DNA of 64,000 bases from Calliopum simillimum (taxonomy: Eukaryota; Arthropoda; Insecta; Diptera; Lauxaniidae): NCBI GenBank assembly GCA_951812925.1, contig OX638372.1, forward strand, positions 84,217,058 through 84,281,057. Reading direction: 5' to 3'. The notes under the pieces were generated by a model. It was given only the letters and a program-made list of their open reading frames with translations. It did no database searches and had not been told where the DNA came from. The position numbers and the translations under genes were made by a program. Of this stretch, positions 23,033-34,237 are shown in pieces; positions within the stretch are counted from its first letter, which is position 1; every line of letters starts with the position of its first letter.

Positions 23033-23439
23033 GGTAACTCGCGTTACAATTAGAATACTTTTTAAGACTTTAATGGAGCTTTTGAGGCTCAGCCTTTGGA
23101 TTAACTAATAAAATTGGATTCTTTATAAACAAAATACTTTGTTCTTGTTGCATATTAGTTGAAATTTTCAGTGATAACTTAATATTTAACCAGTAAAATA
23201 GTGAATAGTGCTGGTAACTCGCGTTACCATTTTTGGACAACATGTTTAGAGCGTAAATTTCTTTCGCAAGTTCCTGCGAAATTTGTGGGTAAATTTCTTT
23301 ACATTAGACAGAAATAAAGCCAGAAGGATATTAATAAGTATTTCTTTATTAGAAACAACAATATTAAGCGGTATTTTTTAACATAAAGCGAAAATTATGT
23401 GGTAACTCGCGTTACAAAAAAATTGGTAACTCGCGTTAC
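23033..23439. repeat. Four identical GGTAACTCGCGTTAC sites
   Basis: The exact 15-mer GGTAACTCGCGTTAC occurs at 23033-23047, 23213-23227, 23401-23415 and 23425-23439. GTAAC/GTTAC are inverted half-sites around TCGC. The flanks differ, so these are not simply tandem copies of a longer unit. They could be protein-binding sites or the leftovers of a repeat. Confidence 0.8.
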
Positions 23440-23616
23440 TATCGATTTTTAGACCAATAAAGAGGGCCTTTTCAAGTTCATAGGTATAAAAATTAAAATT
23501 GGGTCAAAATACAAGAATAATAAAGAACTACTTCTGGCATTTATGCACAGGAACCAAAACTAGATCAAAATTTAATAATTATTTAACTAAGTCTATTGTA
23601 TCGCGATTGAAATTAT

Positions 23617-23895
23617 TTATGGTTTAAATACAGATGGTATATTATCATCACAACTATTACTGTCACCACCAGATTCATAACTTTCCTCGGACAAGTACCG
23701 TTTTATTTTGATGCCCATTTTTACTTCTTCTGATATGCAGACTTTAACTAAAAAACGCGATAATAACGAATTGCAATGTCCAATCTTAATTTTGACACTA
23801 AATGCTAATGTTTCTTCAATTAAACATTACTTTGGATATAGTTGAAGGTTGAAAAGAAACCAAAAATTTTTCAACACCTTGTCCACATTTACATG
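23617..23895 (-). pseudogene. Unknown protein C-terminus, minus strand
   Basis: Minus-strand readings give CKCGQGVEKFLVSFQPS, then after a one-base shift EETLAFSVKIKIGHCNSLLS, FLVKVCISEEVKMGIKIKRY, an acidic tail ESGGDSNSCDDN and IPSVFKP before the TAA at 23617-23619. The composition is clearly protein-like. No family is recognised. It lies just downstream of the GGTAACTCGCG cluster and next to a broken DINE-like copy. Confidence 0.4.
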
Positions 23896-23989
23896 GAAAT
23901 ACCCTGTTTCAATTAACTCTGTTGGTTATTTGCAAAATCTTTTGTGTTTATAAAAGAAACCCAATTTGTATTCCCTATACCTATGCTAT

Positions 23990-24715
23990 GTATATTCACT
24001 TTGTCCTTCCGTTTGCAAAGCTGAGAGGAGGCGTGGCAGGTGTAGAAAAGTATAATATTCTTGATCCGCGAAACCTCCTGAGTCGATATTACCATGTACG
24101 TCTGTTGAAATATTTTTCACGGTAAAAGTTAGCTTGTAGAATTGAAATGAGTGAAATTGATGAATTGGTTTTTTTTTATTTTATTCACGATAACTTAACC
24201 AAAATAGAGATAAATACTAGATATTCAGGCTTGTTCCGTTATCCGTGTGGTTTCAATTACTTTTTATTTAGGAGGCTTTTTTATGAAAATGGTGAGTCAC
24301 ACGACAAAACATATTAGAAACTTATTTGTAGAGAATTTCAGGTTCTACAAATAACATTGATTAGCATTAACGAAAAAGTAACCATTTAGAAAATATTATT
24401 AAAAAACAGCAAAAAGTCGAAAAATTCGACTTTATCCAATATTTCCGAAACAGTTACATTTTCGTTAATACAAATGAATATTATTTGCAGCACCTCTAAT
24501 TCTCCACAAAAAATAATCCCATACTTTTTATCGCATGACTCACCATTTTCATCAAAAAGCTTCCGAAATGAAAAGTAATTGAAACCACGCGGATTACGGA
24601 ACACGCCTAATTCTAACTGAAATCAAAAAAGAGGGCGTGGTACCTCATATACAAGCTAAAGTTTTAAAATGCGTTTTTTGCGATAATCCAACCACCAGAT
24701 ACTAAGTATATTATC
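23990..24715 (-). mobile_element. DINE-1-like element (reverse), split by palindromic elements
   Basis: 23990-24226 carries the TTCACTTTGTCCTTCCGTTT end, AGGAGGCGTGGCAG and the CCTGAGTCGATA block. 24609-24715 continues the same copy (AGAGGGCGTGGTACCTC, then CGTTTTTTGCGATAATCCAA). The elements at 24227-24608 and 24716-25098 interrupt it. Confidence 0.75.
24227..24608. mobile_element. Palindromic element, copy 1 (382 bp)
   Basis: AGGCTTGTTCCGTTATCCGT at the left matches the reverse complement of the right end (GATTACGGAACACGCCT). The arms, including AATTACTTTTTATTTAGGAG and GAAAATGGTGAGTCACA, pair for most of their length. It is inserted in a DINE-like copy; ATATTC/AATTC at the junctions may be a degraded target duplication. 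Confidence 0.85.
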
Positions 24716-25098
24716 AGGCCTGTTCCGTTATCCGCGTGGTTTAAATTGCTTTTCACTTAGAAGGCTTTTTGATGGAAATGGTGCGTCACACGATAAAAAG
24801 TAACAGAGTCTTTTTTGTGCACAATTACAAGTTCTTCAAATAATATTCATTTGTATTTAAGAAAATGTAACTGTTTCGGAAATATTTAATTGAATTCGAA
24901 TTTTTCGACTTTTTGCGGTTTTTTAATAACATTTCCTAAACGGTTACTTTTTCGTTAATGCCAATCAATGTTATTTGTAGAATCTGTAATTCCCCACAAA
25001 ACAGTTACTCATACTTTTTGTCGTCTGACTCACCATTTTCATGAAAAAAATTCCTAAATGAAAAGTAATTGAAATCACACCGATTACGGAACAAGCCT
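24716..25098. mobile_element. Palindromic element, copy 2 (383 bp)
   Basis: Same family as 24227-24608: AGGCCTGTTCCGTTATCCGC at the left, GATTACGGAACAAGCCT at the right, with the central TTCGACTTTTTGC and TACTTTTTCGTTAATGC blocks shared. Confidence 0.85.
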
Positions 25099-25353
25099 GT
25101 ATGTATATAGAACAATGCAAAAAAAACTAAATTCCAATCTTTTCTGCAATAAATTTCTAACTTTTTTGGAAAAAAATCAAATCAATACTAAAGGACATCA
25201 AAACTAGAAAAGTAAACTATCATTTTTTAGTGTGAATACATTTATATTATATGACCCATTTATCTAATTGAAAAATTTAATGAATACGGCTTGCTGAGGA
25301 TAATTTTTGCTATCGGAATAATACATTATTCTTAACAGGAAACTTGCTTTGCG

Positions 25354-25650
25354 ATGAAGATAATAAATGCCGTAAGAAATTTCCCGTCAGTATATGATCG
25401 AGGCAGTCCGCTGTACATTCGTAAAACTGCAGTTTGGAATCAAATAGCGGGAAATATGGGAATAGATAGTAGGTTTCTTGGTTGTGCAGCAAGACCAAAT
25501 ACACTAATTTTGTTTTACTGAAATTTCCGGAAAAATACGTATCAAAAAGTGGCAAACATTGAGAGACACTTGCAGCAAAGAAATGGAGCGAGAAAAGTCA
25601 AACTAGTATTTTTTAAACCACATGGATTTTATCGTAGAATGGTAAGAGGG
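25354..25650 (+). pseudogene. MADF-domain fragment (Adf-1-like), broken
   Basis: MADF is a Myb-related DNA-binding domain of insect transcription factors such as Adf-1, and also of some transposon-linked proteins. From 25354 the frame reads MKIINAVRNFPSVYDRGSPL and TAVWNQIAGNMGID, matching the first helices (VR..P.LYD, W..IA..MGI). The frame then breaks. TEISGKIRIKKWQTLRDTCS resumes in another frame at about 25518 with KEMEREKSN, a TAG, then YFLNHMDFI, matching the K/RW..LRD..R.. helix and the closing aromatic motif. A small degenerate intron or decay could explain the break. Confidence 0.7.
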
Positions 25651-25775
25651 GTGTAAAATAAAGAATAAATATACCACATTTCCCAACTTTTATGTAGCAC
25701 ATTACCGGCCCACTTTACAAGTACTGACCAGTATATGAAGCAATCCACCCCAAGTGTACCAGCTCAAAACTTTTT

Positions 25776-26712
25776 TTTCTCCGATTTCGCTCAAATTTGG
25801 CAATATGGTAGATCCAGTGTGCAAGAACAATAATCCGGGAGGATTTGGTCCTAGTACCATTTGTTGTTAAAATACAGGGTGCTGAAGTTGGCGTTTTTAG
25901 TCATTTTTATAAGAAGGGTGTTTTTTTTTAATTTAAAGCTTACACTAAACTTTGTAAATTGATAAATCTAAGTTACTGGTCCCATTCATTTTGAAGTGTT
26001 CTTTTTATAAAAAAATATTTCTTGGTGAAAAAAATTTTTGTTCACTAAAATTTTTTACATTTAAAAAAACTTTTGAATTTTTTTTAAAAAAACCCCCCTT
26101 AAATTTTTTTTAAAAGTACTTTAAATTAAATCATAATTTATAAGCTTTAAAATGATGTATGACTCAAGATGGGGTTTGGACGCTAAATAGGAGTTTTTGG
26201 CTTTTGAACTCCCGCGGAAGGCAAAAATCTTTTTTTACTCAAGAGGAAAGCATCTTACGAAAAAAGTGTACTAAGCATAAATTGCTTGGAATCATCAAAA
26301 GGAAATAAGTGTGAAATTTTTTGGAAAGTTAAAAAAAAATTTTTTTTTAGAGTAGGTAAAAAAAAAATTTTCAAAAATTACTCAAAAAAAAAGCTTCCAA
26401 AAAAATCACACGTATTGCTTGGACGATTCTAACAATTTTTTGCCTGACACACTTTTTTCGTAAGATGCTTTCCTCTTGAGTAAAAAAAGATTTTTGCCTT
26501 CCGCGGGCGTTCAAAAGCCAAAAACTCCCATTTAGCGTCCGAATCCCATCTTGAGTCATTCATAATTTTAAAGCTTATAGTTTAATCTTTAATTTAAAGT
26601 ACTTGTAAAAAGATTTAAGAGGGGTTTTTTTAAAAAAAATTCAAAAAATTTTGCTGAAAAAAATTTTTTTCACAAAGAAATGTTTTTTATAAAAAGAACA
26701 CTTCAAAATGAG
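25776..26712. mobile_element. Foldback element, copy truncated at right
   Basis: The left arm (CTCCGATTTCGCTCAAATTT, GGCAATATGGTAGATCC, AACAATAATCCGGGAGGATT) is homologous to 38853 onward. The right arm runs inverted from about 26390 and stops at CACTTCAAAATGAG (26712), about 200 bp short of the full end. Confidence 0.85.
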
Positions 26713-27082
26713 GTGTCAGAAAGTACGCTCCCTTCTATATACAAATTTGCTGGAACTAACGTTCATTAAATTTTGCGTAATTTTCGTATTAAAGCGCTGT
26801 TAAAATTAAATTTTTGCGTCAACTCGTTAATGAGGGGGCGAAACACTTTTCAAACTCTTGTAACTTTTGCATTTCTAAATATTTGGACTCGCAAATAATT
26901 GTAATAATTTTCGTTTTTCAAAATCTATGGAACTGCATCTGAATATTGCCGTTATAATGTGGCTTTTATACAGGAATTCTAATATATTTATTTAAAAATT
27001 TTTTTTATTCACTAAAGTGACTTTTTTAAAAGTCTGGCAACATTACCCTTAACATGGCAGCCTTCAAAAGATTGCAAATTGA
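26713..27082. other. Noncoding spacer between foldback elements
   Basis: Nothing recognisable was seen. Confidence 0.5.
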
Positions 27083-27758
27083 AGGTGACATTCGCTTTTG
27101 TAATTGAAACAAAAAACACTTTTTAAAAATATTATTATGAAAAAACTATTATATTTATTGACAAAATTTCTTTTGGAGATTGTTTAATATTGTCTAAAAA
27201 ATATGAAAAATTTTTTATTTTTAGTTTCTCTTGGCTGCTGTAGAGGGTGTCATTCAAAAGTTACTTTTTAAACGGTAGGACATGTTGTAGACCTCCTGTA
27301 ACAGATTTTTGAAAAATTCAAAATGGATTTTATTTTTGAGACTCAAAACTATACAATAAGCCACTAAAATTCATACTTTCTTTTATATTTTGAAGTTTTT
27401 GTAGGGACTTACCCTCAAAAAATGCCCCGTAAAAAAAGGGGGGGGGGGGTATTTTTAAAATTTTCAGAGGCTTATTGATTAATATTTTTATGAGTAATCG
27501 AATGCTTCTTGGTTTTTTAAAATCGGTCCAGTAGGTTCGGAGAAAAATGTCCTATCAGTTTGAAAAGTAACTTTTGGATGACGCCCTCTACAGCAGCCAA
27601 GGGAAACTAAAAATAAATAAAAAAAAAAAATTTTATATGTTTTAGACAATATTTAATAATGTTCAAAAGAAATTTAGTCAATAAATATAATAGTTTTTTC
27701 ATGATAAAATTTTTAAAAAGTGTTTTTTTGTTTTCAATTACAAAAGCGAATGTCCCCT
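27083..27758. mobile_element. Foldback element with ~200-bp arms
   Basis: GGTGACATTCGCTTTTGTAA at the left pairs with TTACAAAAGCGAATGTCCCC at the right. The inner arm boundary is TTGGCTGCTGTAGAGGGTGT (27232) against ACGCCCTCTACAGCAGCCAA (27580). It includes a G run at 27440-27450. Noncoding. Confidence 0.85.
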
Positions 27759-27848
27759 TAAGTATACAAATGTATGAATGTGAAATGGGGCGATGAAGTG
27801 CGCTATTAATTATAGGTAAAATTTGAAAAATATGTTACTTAATTTTGA

Positions 27849-28028
27849 GTTATTTTCGCATTGCAATGTCGTTGTGAAAAATTGTATGCGACTGCTCCTT
27901 TATTAGTAATTAAAAAAAGAATTGAGGGGGCAGGAGGGTTGCGTTCAGAAGGAATTACCAATGATATAGTTATTGTTTTTGAAGATACCCACGGTGTTAA
28001 AATAAGATATTTCAATGCGATGACGTAG
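27849..28028 (+). other. Protein-like fragment, unknown family
   Basis: The frame between the TGA at 27846 and the TAG at 28026 reads FALQCRCEKLYATAPLL, RIEGAGGLRSEGITNDIVIV and FEDTHGVKIRYFNAMT. No Met is near the start. The composition is convincingly protein-like and unlike the flanks. I do not recognise it; an exon or transposon-gene remnant are both possible. Confidence 0.3.
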
Positions 28029-29953
28029 GGTATCCTTTTTTTTACTGAAATCAATAGTCCTAAATCTCCTGAGTAAAATGATATGCTTGATAAAATTGAA
28101 ACGAAGTCACTATTTTTGGCAAAATGGTTTAATAATGGAAGTTTTCATAGGTCTGTGTCGTCTGGATTGAAATGGATTCAAATTTTTACAATCCATACTG
28201 ATCCAGGTTTGTGTTCTCGGATAGATTTGGATTGAAAATCTGATCAATCCATTTAAATCCGGGTACTATGCATAGTTATGAAGAACTAAAATGGATGAAA
28301 AATGACGCAATCTGTTTATCTAAATCCATATTTTGATCCAGAATTGTGTGCCCTAAATTCAAGATGGACTTGGATTCAGAATTAGATCAATGTATTTAAA
28401 TCCAGAGAATATGGATGGTTGATTTGTTATCAAGGAGATAATATTTGGGCATGAACAATATCTTGGGTTCCTGGGATTGTGGTATTTCTCACAGGAATTA
28501 AAGTCTGACTCCAATTCATTTGAGTCCTTTTTTATCCAAGTATGTAAACCTTATTTGTTAGTGCACTTTACAAACATCAAGTAAATACCATTTTTAAAGT
28601 AGAAACATTGTTTGAATAATAAGTTAATTTTTATTTTTCAGATCTATTTCAATTTTATGGATTGAAATAGATTAAAATGGATTAGTATTGAATCCAGAGG
28701 TTTCGTGGGCTGAATTGTATGGATCCAAATAGATTCAAATGGATACTTTCTTTTTTCATACACACTGGGCTTGAACAGTCGATAGGTGTGATGAAAATGT
28801 CGACAAAATCTGTGAATGGGGTTTCATTTGTACTAGTTTAGTAGCCTAAAAATGCAAACCCCGAAATCGTAGCTGCTCATCTCCGCGAAAAATCACAAAA
28901 ATACATATCTCATATAAAATCAAAAGAATTAAAAAAAGAAACACAACAAACAAACATAAAAGTATTTATTTTAAATGTAATTTGTAATACTGAATCCGAA
29001 TTCGGCCTTTGAATCGCTGATCTCATATGGTTTTTGAGATATCCTAGTCCAAGCAAGCACAAAATAACGTTTTTATTTATTCTGAAGCTATATAACTAGA
29101 ATAAAGAGCATTCATACGTAGAATCCGATGCAGTATCTGAAAGTTCTAATCTTTTTCTTTAAAACCTAATTTAAATTATGTCAATAGCATTATTTTTCTC
29201 CGAAATATCATAGACTGAAATAATAAGAAAACTTATTTTTTGCATTTTTTTAACTTTTTAGGTTAGAAAAAGAAAAATGAAGACATCGTCATTATTTAAA
29301 TTAAGTTTTAAAGAAAAAGATTATAATCTTTATTCCTTCTTTAGTGCAGGAAAATTATGTAAAAAAAGGCTATAATATCTAATTTTGTTGAACAAGCACC
29401 GATTTTGATCTGACTTGGCTCATTTTTGTTGGTAATTGAATTTGAAAAAAAATAATTGAAACAATTCTAAAAAAAAAATAGTAAAAAACACGATTTTTGA
29501 GGTTATATGGAGGATGCACGAAATTATTTTACTATTTTCTATTAAATGTAGCACCTAGTTCTATTTGTTGTCTTCAAAATGATCTATAGACCATATCTTA
29601 AATGATTTTCCTATAAAAAGTTACGATCATTTCAAAATGGCATCATGAATTTATATCTCATTTTGAAGCATTCAGTGGAAAATAGCAAAATATTTCATAT
29701 TAATTTCATATTTTTGATAAAAAATTGCTTCTAATTAATCCAGGGATTTGCATGGACTCATCCCGGGATTTCCGGGACTTGAAAAAGGCCGGGATCCTGG
29801 GATTGGCATTTGAAAGTTTTTTAGTGACAACACTGACAAAGAAAAAGTATGAAAGTTTTCGATTTTTTTCACAAAATTGAAGTTTTTCGCTTTTTTTTTG
29901 GCTTTGCTTGCATTTCTTTTTTTAGATTTATAAGTTAATACGTTTTAATTTAC
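28029..29953. other. Noncoding stretch with GGATTNAAAT repeats
   Basis: Between 28150 and 28745, motifs such as GGATTGAAATGGATTCAAAT, TGGATTCAGAATTAGATCAA and AGATTCAAATGGATAC recur irregularly. Near 29148-29325 an inverted pair (ATCTTTTTCTTTAAAACCTA with AGTTTTAAAGAAAAAGAT) marks a small inverted-repeat element. No gene is visible. Confidence 0.5.
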
Positions 29954-31658
29954 ATTATGCCCCATCCACAATCAATGCGGGACTTGCAGGAAACTTTTTA
30001 AGTTTTTCTTATTTCGTTCCCATTCCCGCATTGACAATAAAAAACTGGTCTGCAATCACTGCTTGCAGTAAAATTTGACGTCTATGCCGATCCCTATAAT
30101 TAAACATTAAAATCGATTAAAATGTGTAAAAAAGAATACAAATTTAATTTACCGTTTTGTTGGCGTCGAACTGAATTGATATTTATCAGTTATTTGTGTT
30201 TTATTTTTTAAATAAATTTGACATATTTCAAACAAAAGTTTATAGTGTTGCTTATTTTTTCTTGCTAAATCTGCACGTAACCGAATATAGAGCAAGTACT
30301 CGCAACTTTTTGATATATACTTTACAACATATGTAATAAAACGAAACCAATTATAATAATAATGTGTTAAAGAAAAATGTGAGACAGTTAGACTTTCTAA
30401 ACTTATGTACACAATGTTCACAAAAAGTTTTGTGACAGCGTCTAAACCAAAACAGCATACAACATTATTATTTTTTTTTATACTTAAACCAACGCTCAGG
30501 GGATAGCCCCTATAAATGCAATGCACCGTGTTGATTTGCAGAAAAGGAAATGGGTTAGAGGGATGGGGGAAAAGAGGAGATGTGTCGATGAACATTTTTC
30601 TTGAATCTACCGATGTCACAGCTGCCGGGAAAAACGCTCGCAGGGAGATTATTCCACAACTTGATCGTGCGACCAAAGAACGAATTATCACGATAGTGCG
30701 ATGTTCTGTTAAACACCGTTGCAACGCAATAGGAATGGGCCAGATGAGACGCCCGAGTGCTGCGAGAAAATATACGAACTGACGGAACCAGCCCATAAAT
30801 TTCTCTTGAGCACATCCCATGATAATATCTAAATTTATGCTTTGCTGTATATTTGTATAAGGGAACACTTTATTTGCGAAGTTTGACATTTTACTGTTCG
30901 AAAATAATAAAGTTGCAAAAAAAAGTAATTAAAAAAATTAGAACATATTCGTCAATTTTGCTCAATTTGAAGATTGATGCAGAAAGTGATTTTTTAAAAG
31001 GACTTATTTGTTGTTATTATAGTTCTGAATTGACAACCTGAAATAGTTTTTGAGGTCTGTAAGCTCAGAGTTGCTAATTGCTTTTAAAATATTCACATGT
31101 GAATATTCTTTTCTCGCGGTAACCCATCGCTTTACCCATTTGCTCCCCTTTTAATGTTTATTGTTTTTTCAGCAAGCACAATAATTTAATTTTCTTATTT
31201 TCTATGTTTACTACTCAAATTTTATAGCTGACTGTGCTGACTGACGGTTTGAACTTTGGACATGAATGATAGTTTGACCGCTACCAACAATCATTCAAAA
31301 CTGATGAAGTTGTGACTGACGAACATGATAGATAGTCTGTACCCCTTTTAGGAAGTCGCCCAAGATTTTAATTACACTTTTAGTATATTTCGAACATGAG
31401 TATGGTACCGACTACTTTTGAATGTATCCATTTGCTACAAACATTAGAAAAAAATTGTCACTAGTTCGTTTTACTGTTCCTGCATCGGGGAACAAGCAAC
31501 AACTTTGCATGAAATCGAAAAGCTTTTTCTTACTCTCTTTTCTATTTTTCTCAATTCCTACATGCGGTAAAATATAATTTTCTGATCTGCTCTAACTCAT
31601 GAAATTTCAACTAACTGTTTCATTTGCACCTGTTCCTGCATTGATTGTGGATAGGGCA
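29954..31658. mobile_element. Possible element with ~25-bp inverted ends
   Basis: TGCCCCATCCACAATCAATG at 29956 is matched inverted by CATTGATTGTGGATAGGGCA ending at 31658. Little else is shared by the two ends. A LINE fragment lies inside. Whether this is one transposon or two copies of a short repeat cannot be settled by eye. Confidence 0.5.
30465..30830 (-). pseudogene. LINE ORF2 C-terminal fragment, minus strand
   Basis: The minus-strand frame 30815-30555 ends with HYRDNSFFGRTIKLWNNLPA, SVFPGSCDIGRFKKNVHRHI and a stop. This is the terminal signature of R1/jockey-type LINE ORF2 proteins (R-x-x-x-LWN-x-LPASVFP). An A-rich then AATAATAAT tail at 30465-30482 (plus-strand coordinates) marks the 3' end. 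The rest of the element is missing. It is a different family from the three larger LINEs here. Confidence 0.8.
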
Positions 31659-31662
31659 TTAA

Positions 31663-34122
31663 TTGAAGAAACAATCTTTTAACACTCTTTTATTTAAAAA
31701 AAAATCCAAAAACTATTTACGAAAATGAAGTCAATGAAAAAGTGGCGTTCCATGAAAAGAGATAGCGTGACGAAATACTATGTATCTCTTTTCATGGAAC
31801 GCCACTTTTTCTTTGATTTAATTTTCGTAAATAGTTTTTAGATTTTTTTTTCCAAAATTAAATCAAAGAGCAAGGGCGTACGCAGGATTTTATTTAGGGG
31901 ATCAAATTTTGTGAAACTTTTATATTTTTTTTGGGAAATTCAAAATTTTCTAGTCTTTTGACAGATAGATAGGGGTTCCATTTTTGTTTGTTTTGACAAC
32001 CTGCCATAACCATTGTTATTGAATCATGGTAAGAACCAAGTTCTTTATATAACATCACATTGGTAATTGGTAGCATATTTGTGCACTAAAATATTAAATA
32101 GAAGTTCAAAAAACATTATGAAGGTAGATAACTTTCTATTTTTTATTCTGAGTAAATACAAATTTGCTTAGGTACGATATCTTTTAAATAAGTAAATATC
32201 GCACTACATTAAAAATAATTAATTTGTGTGTGTTACATTTTGCAAACCATATTTTCTAAACTAATTTGAGGTCGCTGACTCCGAAAAACTCTTTTTTTTT
32301 TTCCTAGGGGCCGTTCTAGATATAATCGACAATTTCGATTTTTGAGGATATAGCTCTAATTTTAGAAAAAAAATATTTCGAGAAACCCATATTCGATCAA
32401 ATTTCTTTATTTTTACGTTTTCTAATTGGTACAACTAAAATTTTATTCAAATTGGCCGAAGTAATTTTTCTAGTAATTTTAAAAATTTTTTTTTTTATAT
32501 TTTTATTTATTTGTGTATTTAATTTTAAATATTTTATGCATACATTTACTAAAATCCGATCATATTTTAAAAAGATATAAAGGGTTCGGTGAAGTAAGAC
32601 CATTTTGATTTTTTATCGAAAAAATAAACAGGTACAATAAACTGGGTCGATTTATATGAGTCAAAAAAATTGTATAATGCATAAAATGCTTGTACAAAGC
32701 ACACGTGTGAAATTTTTGAGAATTTTTGGATTTTTTTTTTATTCTCCTGGACCAATTTTTGAGAAGTTAAAAAAGGGTTTCAAAAAATTTATAAAATACT
32801 TTTATACTTTGAACACTTTTTTCGTAAGAGCTTCCCTTTTGAGTAAACGAACGTTTTTCCGACCACGTAATTGAAAAACATAAAGAAATCAGCTTTTGTA
32901 ACTGAATATTATCTATACACGTATTACACAAAAAATTTTAAATTTATTAAAGCAACATTTTTTTTCAAGAACATAGTTTTTAGTTTTTAAGGACTTTTGG
33001 GTATCCCTTCTGAGAAGAAAAAAAAGTTATGAGCAAGAAACATATTTTTGTACCTGTTTATTTTTTCGATAAAAAAACCAATAGTCTTACTTCAGTGAAA
33101 CCTTAATTACTTTTTAACATATTATCCGATTTTACTATCAAATTGTTTGCAATCAAATACACTATTAAGTAAATGTACCAAAAAGTGTATTTGTATAAAC
33201 TATTGTCCAAAAAATGGTGTTTTATTTGACTTTAATATGAAAAGTTGTGAAAACTATTATAAAAATTAACTTTGCGCTACTATAGCTTAGCCAATTTTAA
33301 TAAGATCTTAATTATTGCTATATTTGTTAAGCGTTATGAATTTTTCTTTAAAATGGTGTAAAAAGAAATTCGCTCAAAGTTGGGTTTCTCGAAATATATT
33401 CTTAAAAATATAGGTATTACCTCAAAAATCGAAATTTTCGAATATCTCGAGAACGGTCCCTAAGAAAAATAAAATGAGTTATATTTCCAGACTCAGCTAT
33501 TAGTGTAGAAAATATGGTTTGCAAAATGTTACATTTTGGCTGTCTAGTGTTATTATAGTTAACAAAACCACCATAAAACCATGTAACTAAATTGATACGT
33601 GTACAAAAAATAAGCTTTACAAAAAACTACAACGCTACAACTTTCCACCAATTTTTAGAAAATTAATAGGAGATTGTAGAAATTAACTTTATGTGTAAAA
33701 AAGGACTTTAGCTCTTTACGGTATCGAAATGTTCAAAGGATAAGATAATCCTTGCCTATAAATTTTATATAAAATTTTTGTAACTCTAGAGCTAGGGGGG
33801 GCAGCCGCCTCCCCCTTGCGTACGCCCTTGTCAAAGGGTTTTTCTTTGATTTAATTTTCGTAAATAGTTTTTCGATTTTTTTCGCAAATAAAAGAGTGTC
33901 ATATTTAAAAGATTGTTTCAGTCTTTTATTTGCGAAAAAAATCGAAAAATTTACGAAAATTAAATCAAAGAAATAGTGGCGTTCCATGAAAAGAGATACA
34001 TAGTATTTCGTCACGCTATCTCTTTTCATGGAACGCCACTTTTTCTTTGATTAAATTTTCGTAAATAGTTTTTCGATTTTTTTTTTTTCAAATAAAAGAG
34101 TGTTAAAAGATTGTTTCTTCAA
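31663..34122. mobile_element. TTAA-flanked palindromic element, split by a hAT-like element
   Basis: TTAA occurs at 31659-31662 and 34123-34126. The ends TTGAAGAAACAATCTTTTAA and its inverse pair exactly, and continue through ACACTCTTTTATTT and ACTATTTACGAAAAT. Inside, AAAAAGTGGCGTTCCATGAA and its inverse occur repeatedly (31739-31812, 33968-34042), forming 60-bp hairpins around AGCGTGACGAAATACTATGT. Removing 31872-33830 leaves a palindromic element of about 0.5 kb. TTAA duplication is typical of piggyBac-type mobilisation. Confidence 0.85.
31872..33830. mobile_element. hAT-like nonautonomous element with 8-bp target duplication
   Basis: The ends CAAGGGCGTACGCA and TGCGTACGCCCTTG are perfect 14-bp inverted repeats. 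They are flanked by TCAAAGAG (31864-31871) and TCAAAGGG (33831-33838), an 8-bp duplication with one change. Longer internal inverted blocks occur at 32228-32400 / 33370-33530 and 32585-32640 / 33050-33105. No transposase frame was found. Confidence 0.85.
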
Positions 34123-34237
34123 TTAATGTAAACTTATAAATCAATTTATGGAAATAAAACCAGATCTATGATGTTGAATCATATTTTTTCAAAATGTCAA
34201 AAAATCGAAAAACTATTTACGAAAATTAAGTCAAAGA

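Noticed and set aside
30149..30889. 246-codon minus-strand frame
   Set aside because: It overlaps the LINE C-terminal fragment in another frame, and that frame carries the recognisable LINE motifs.
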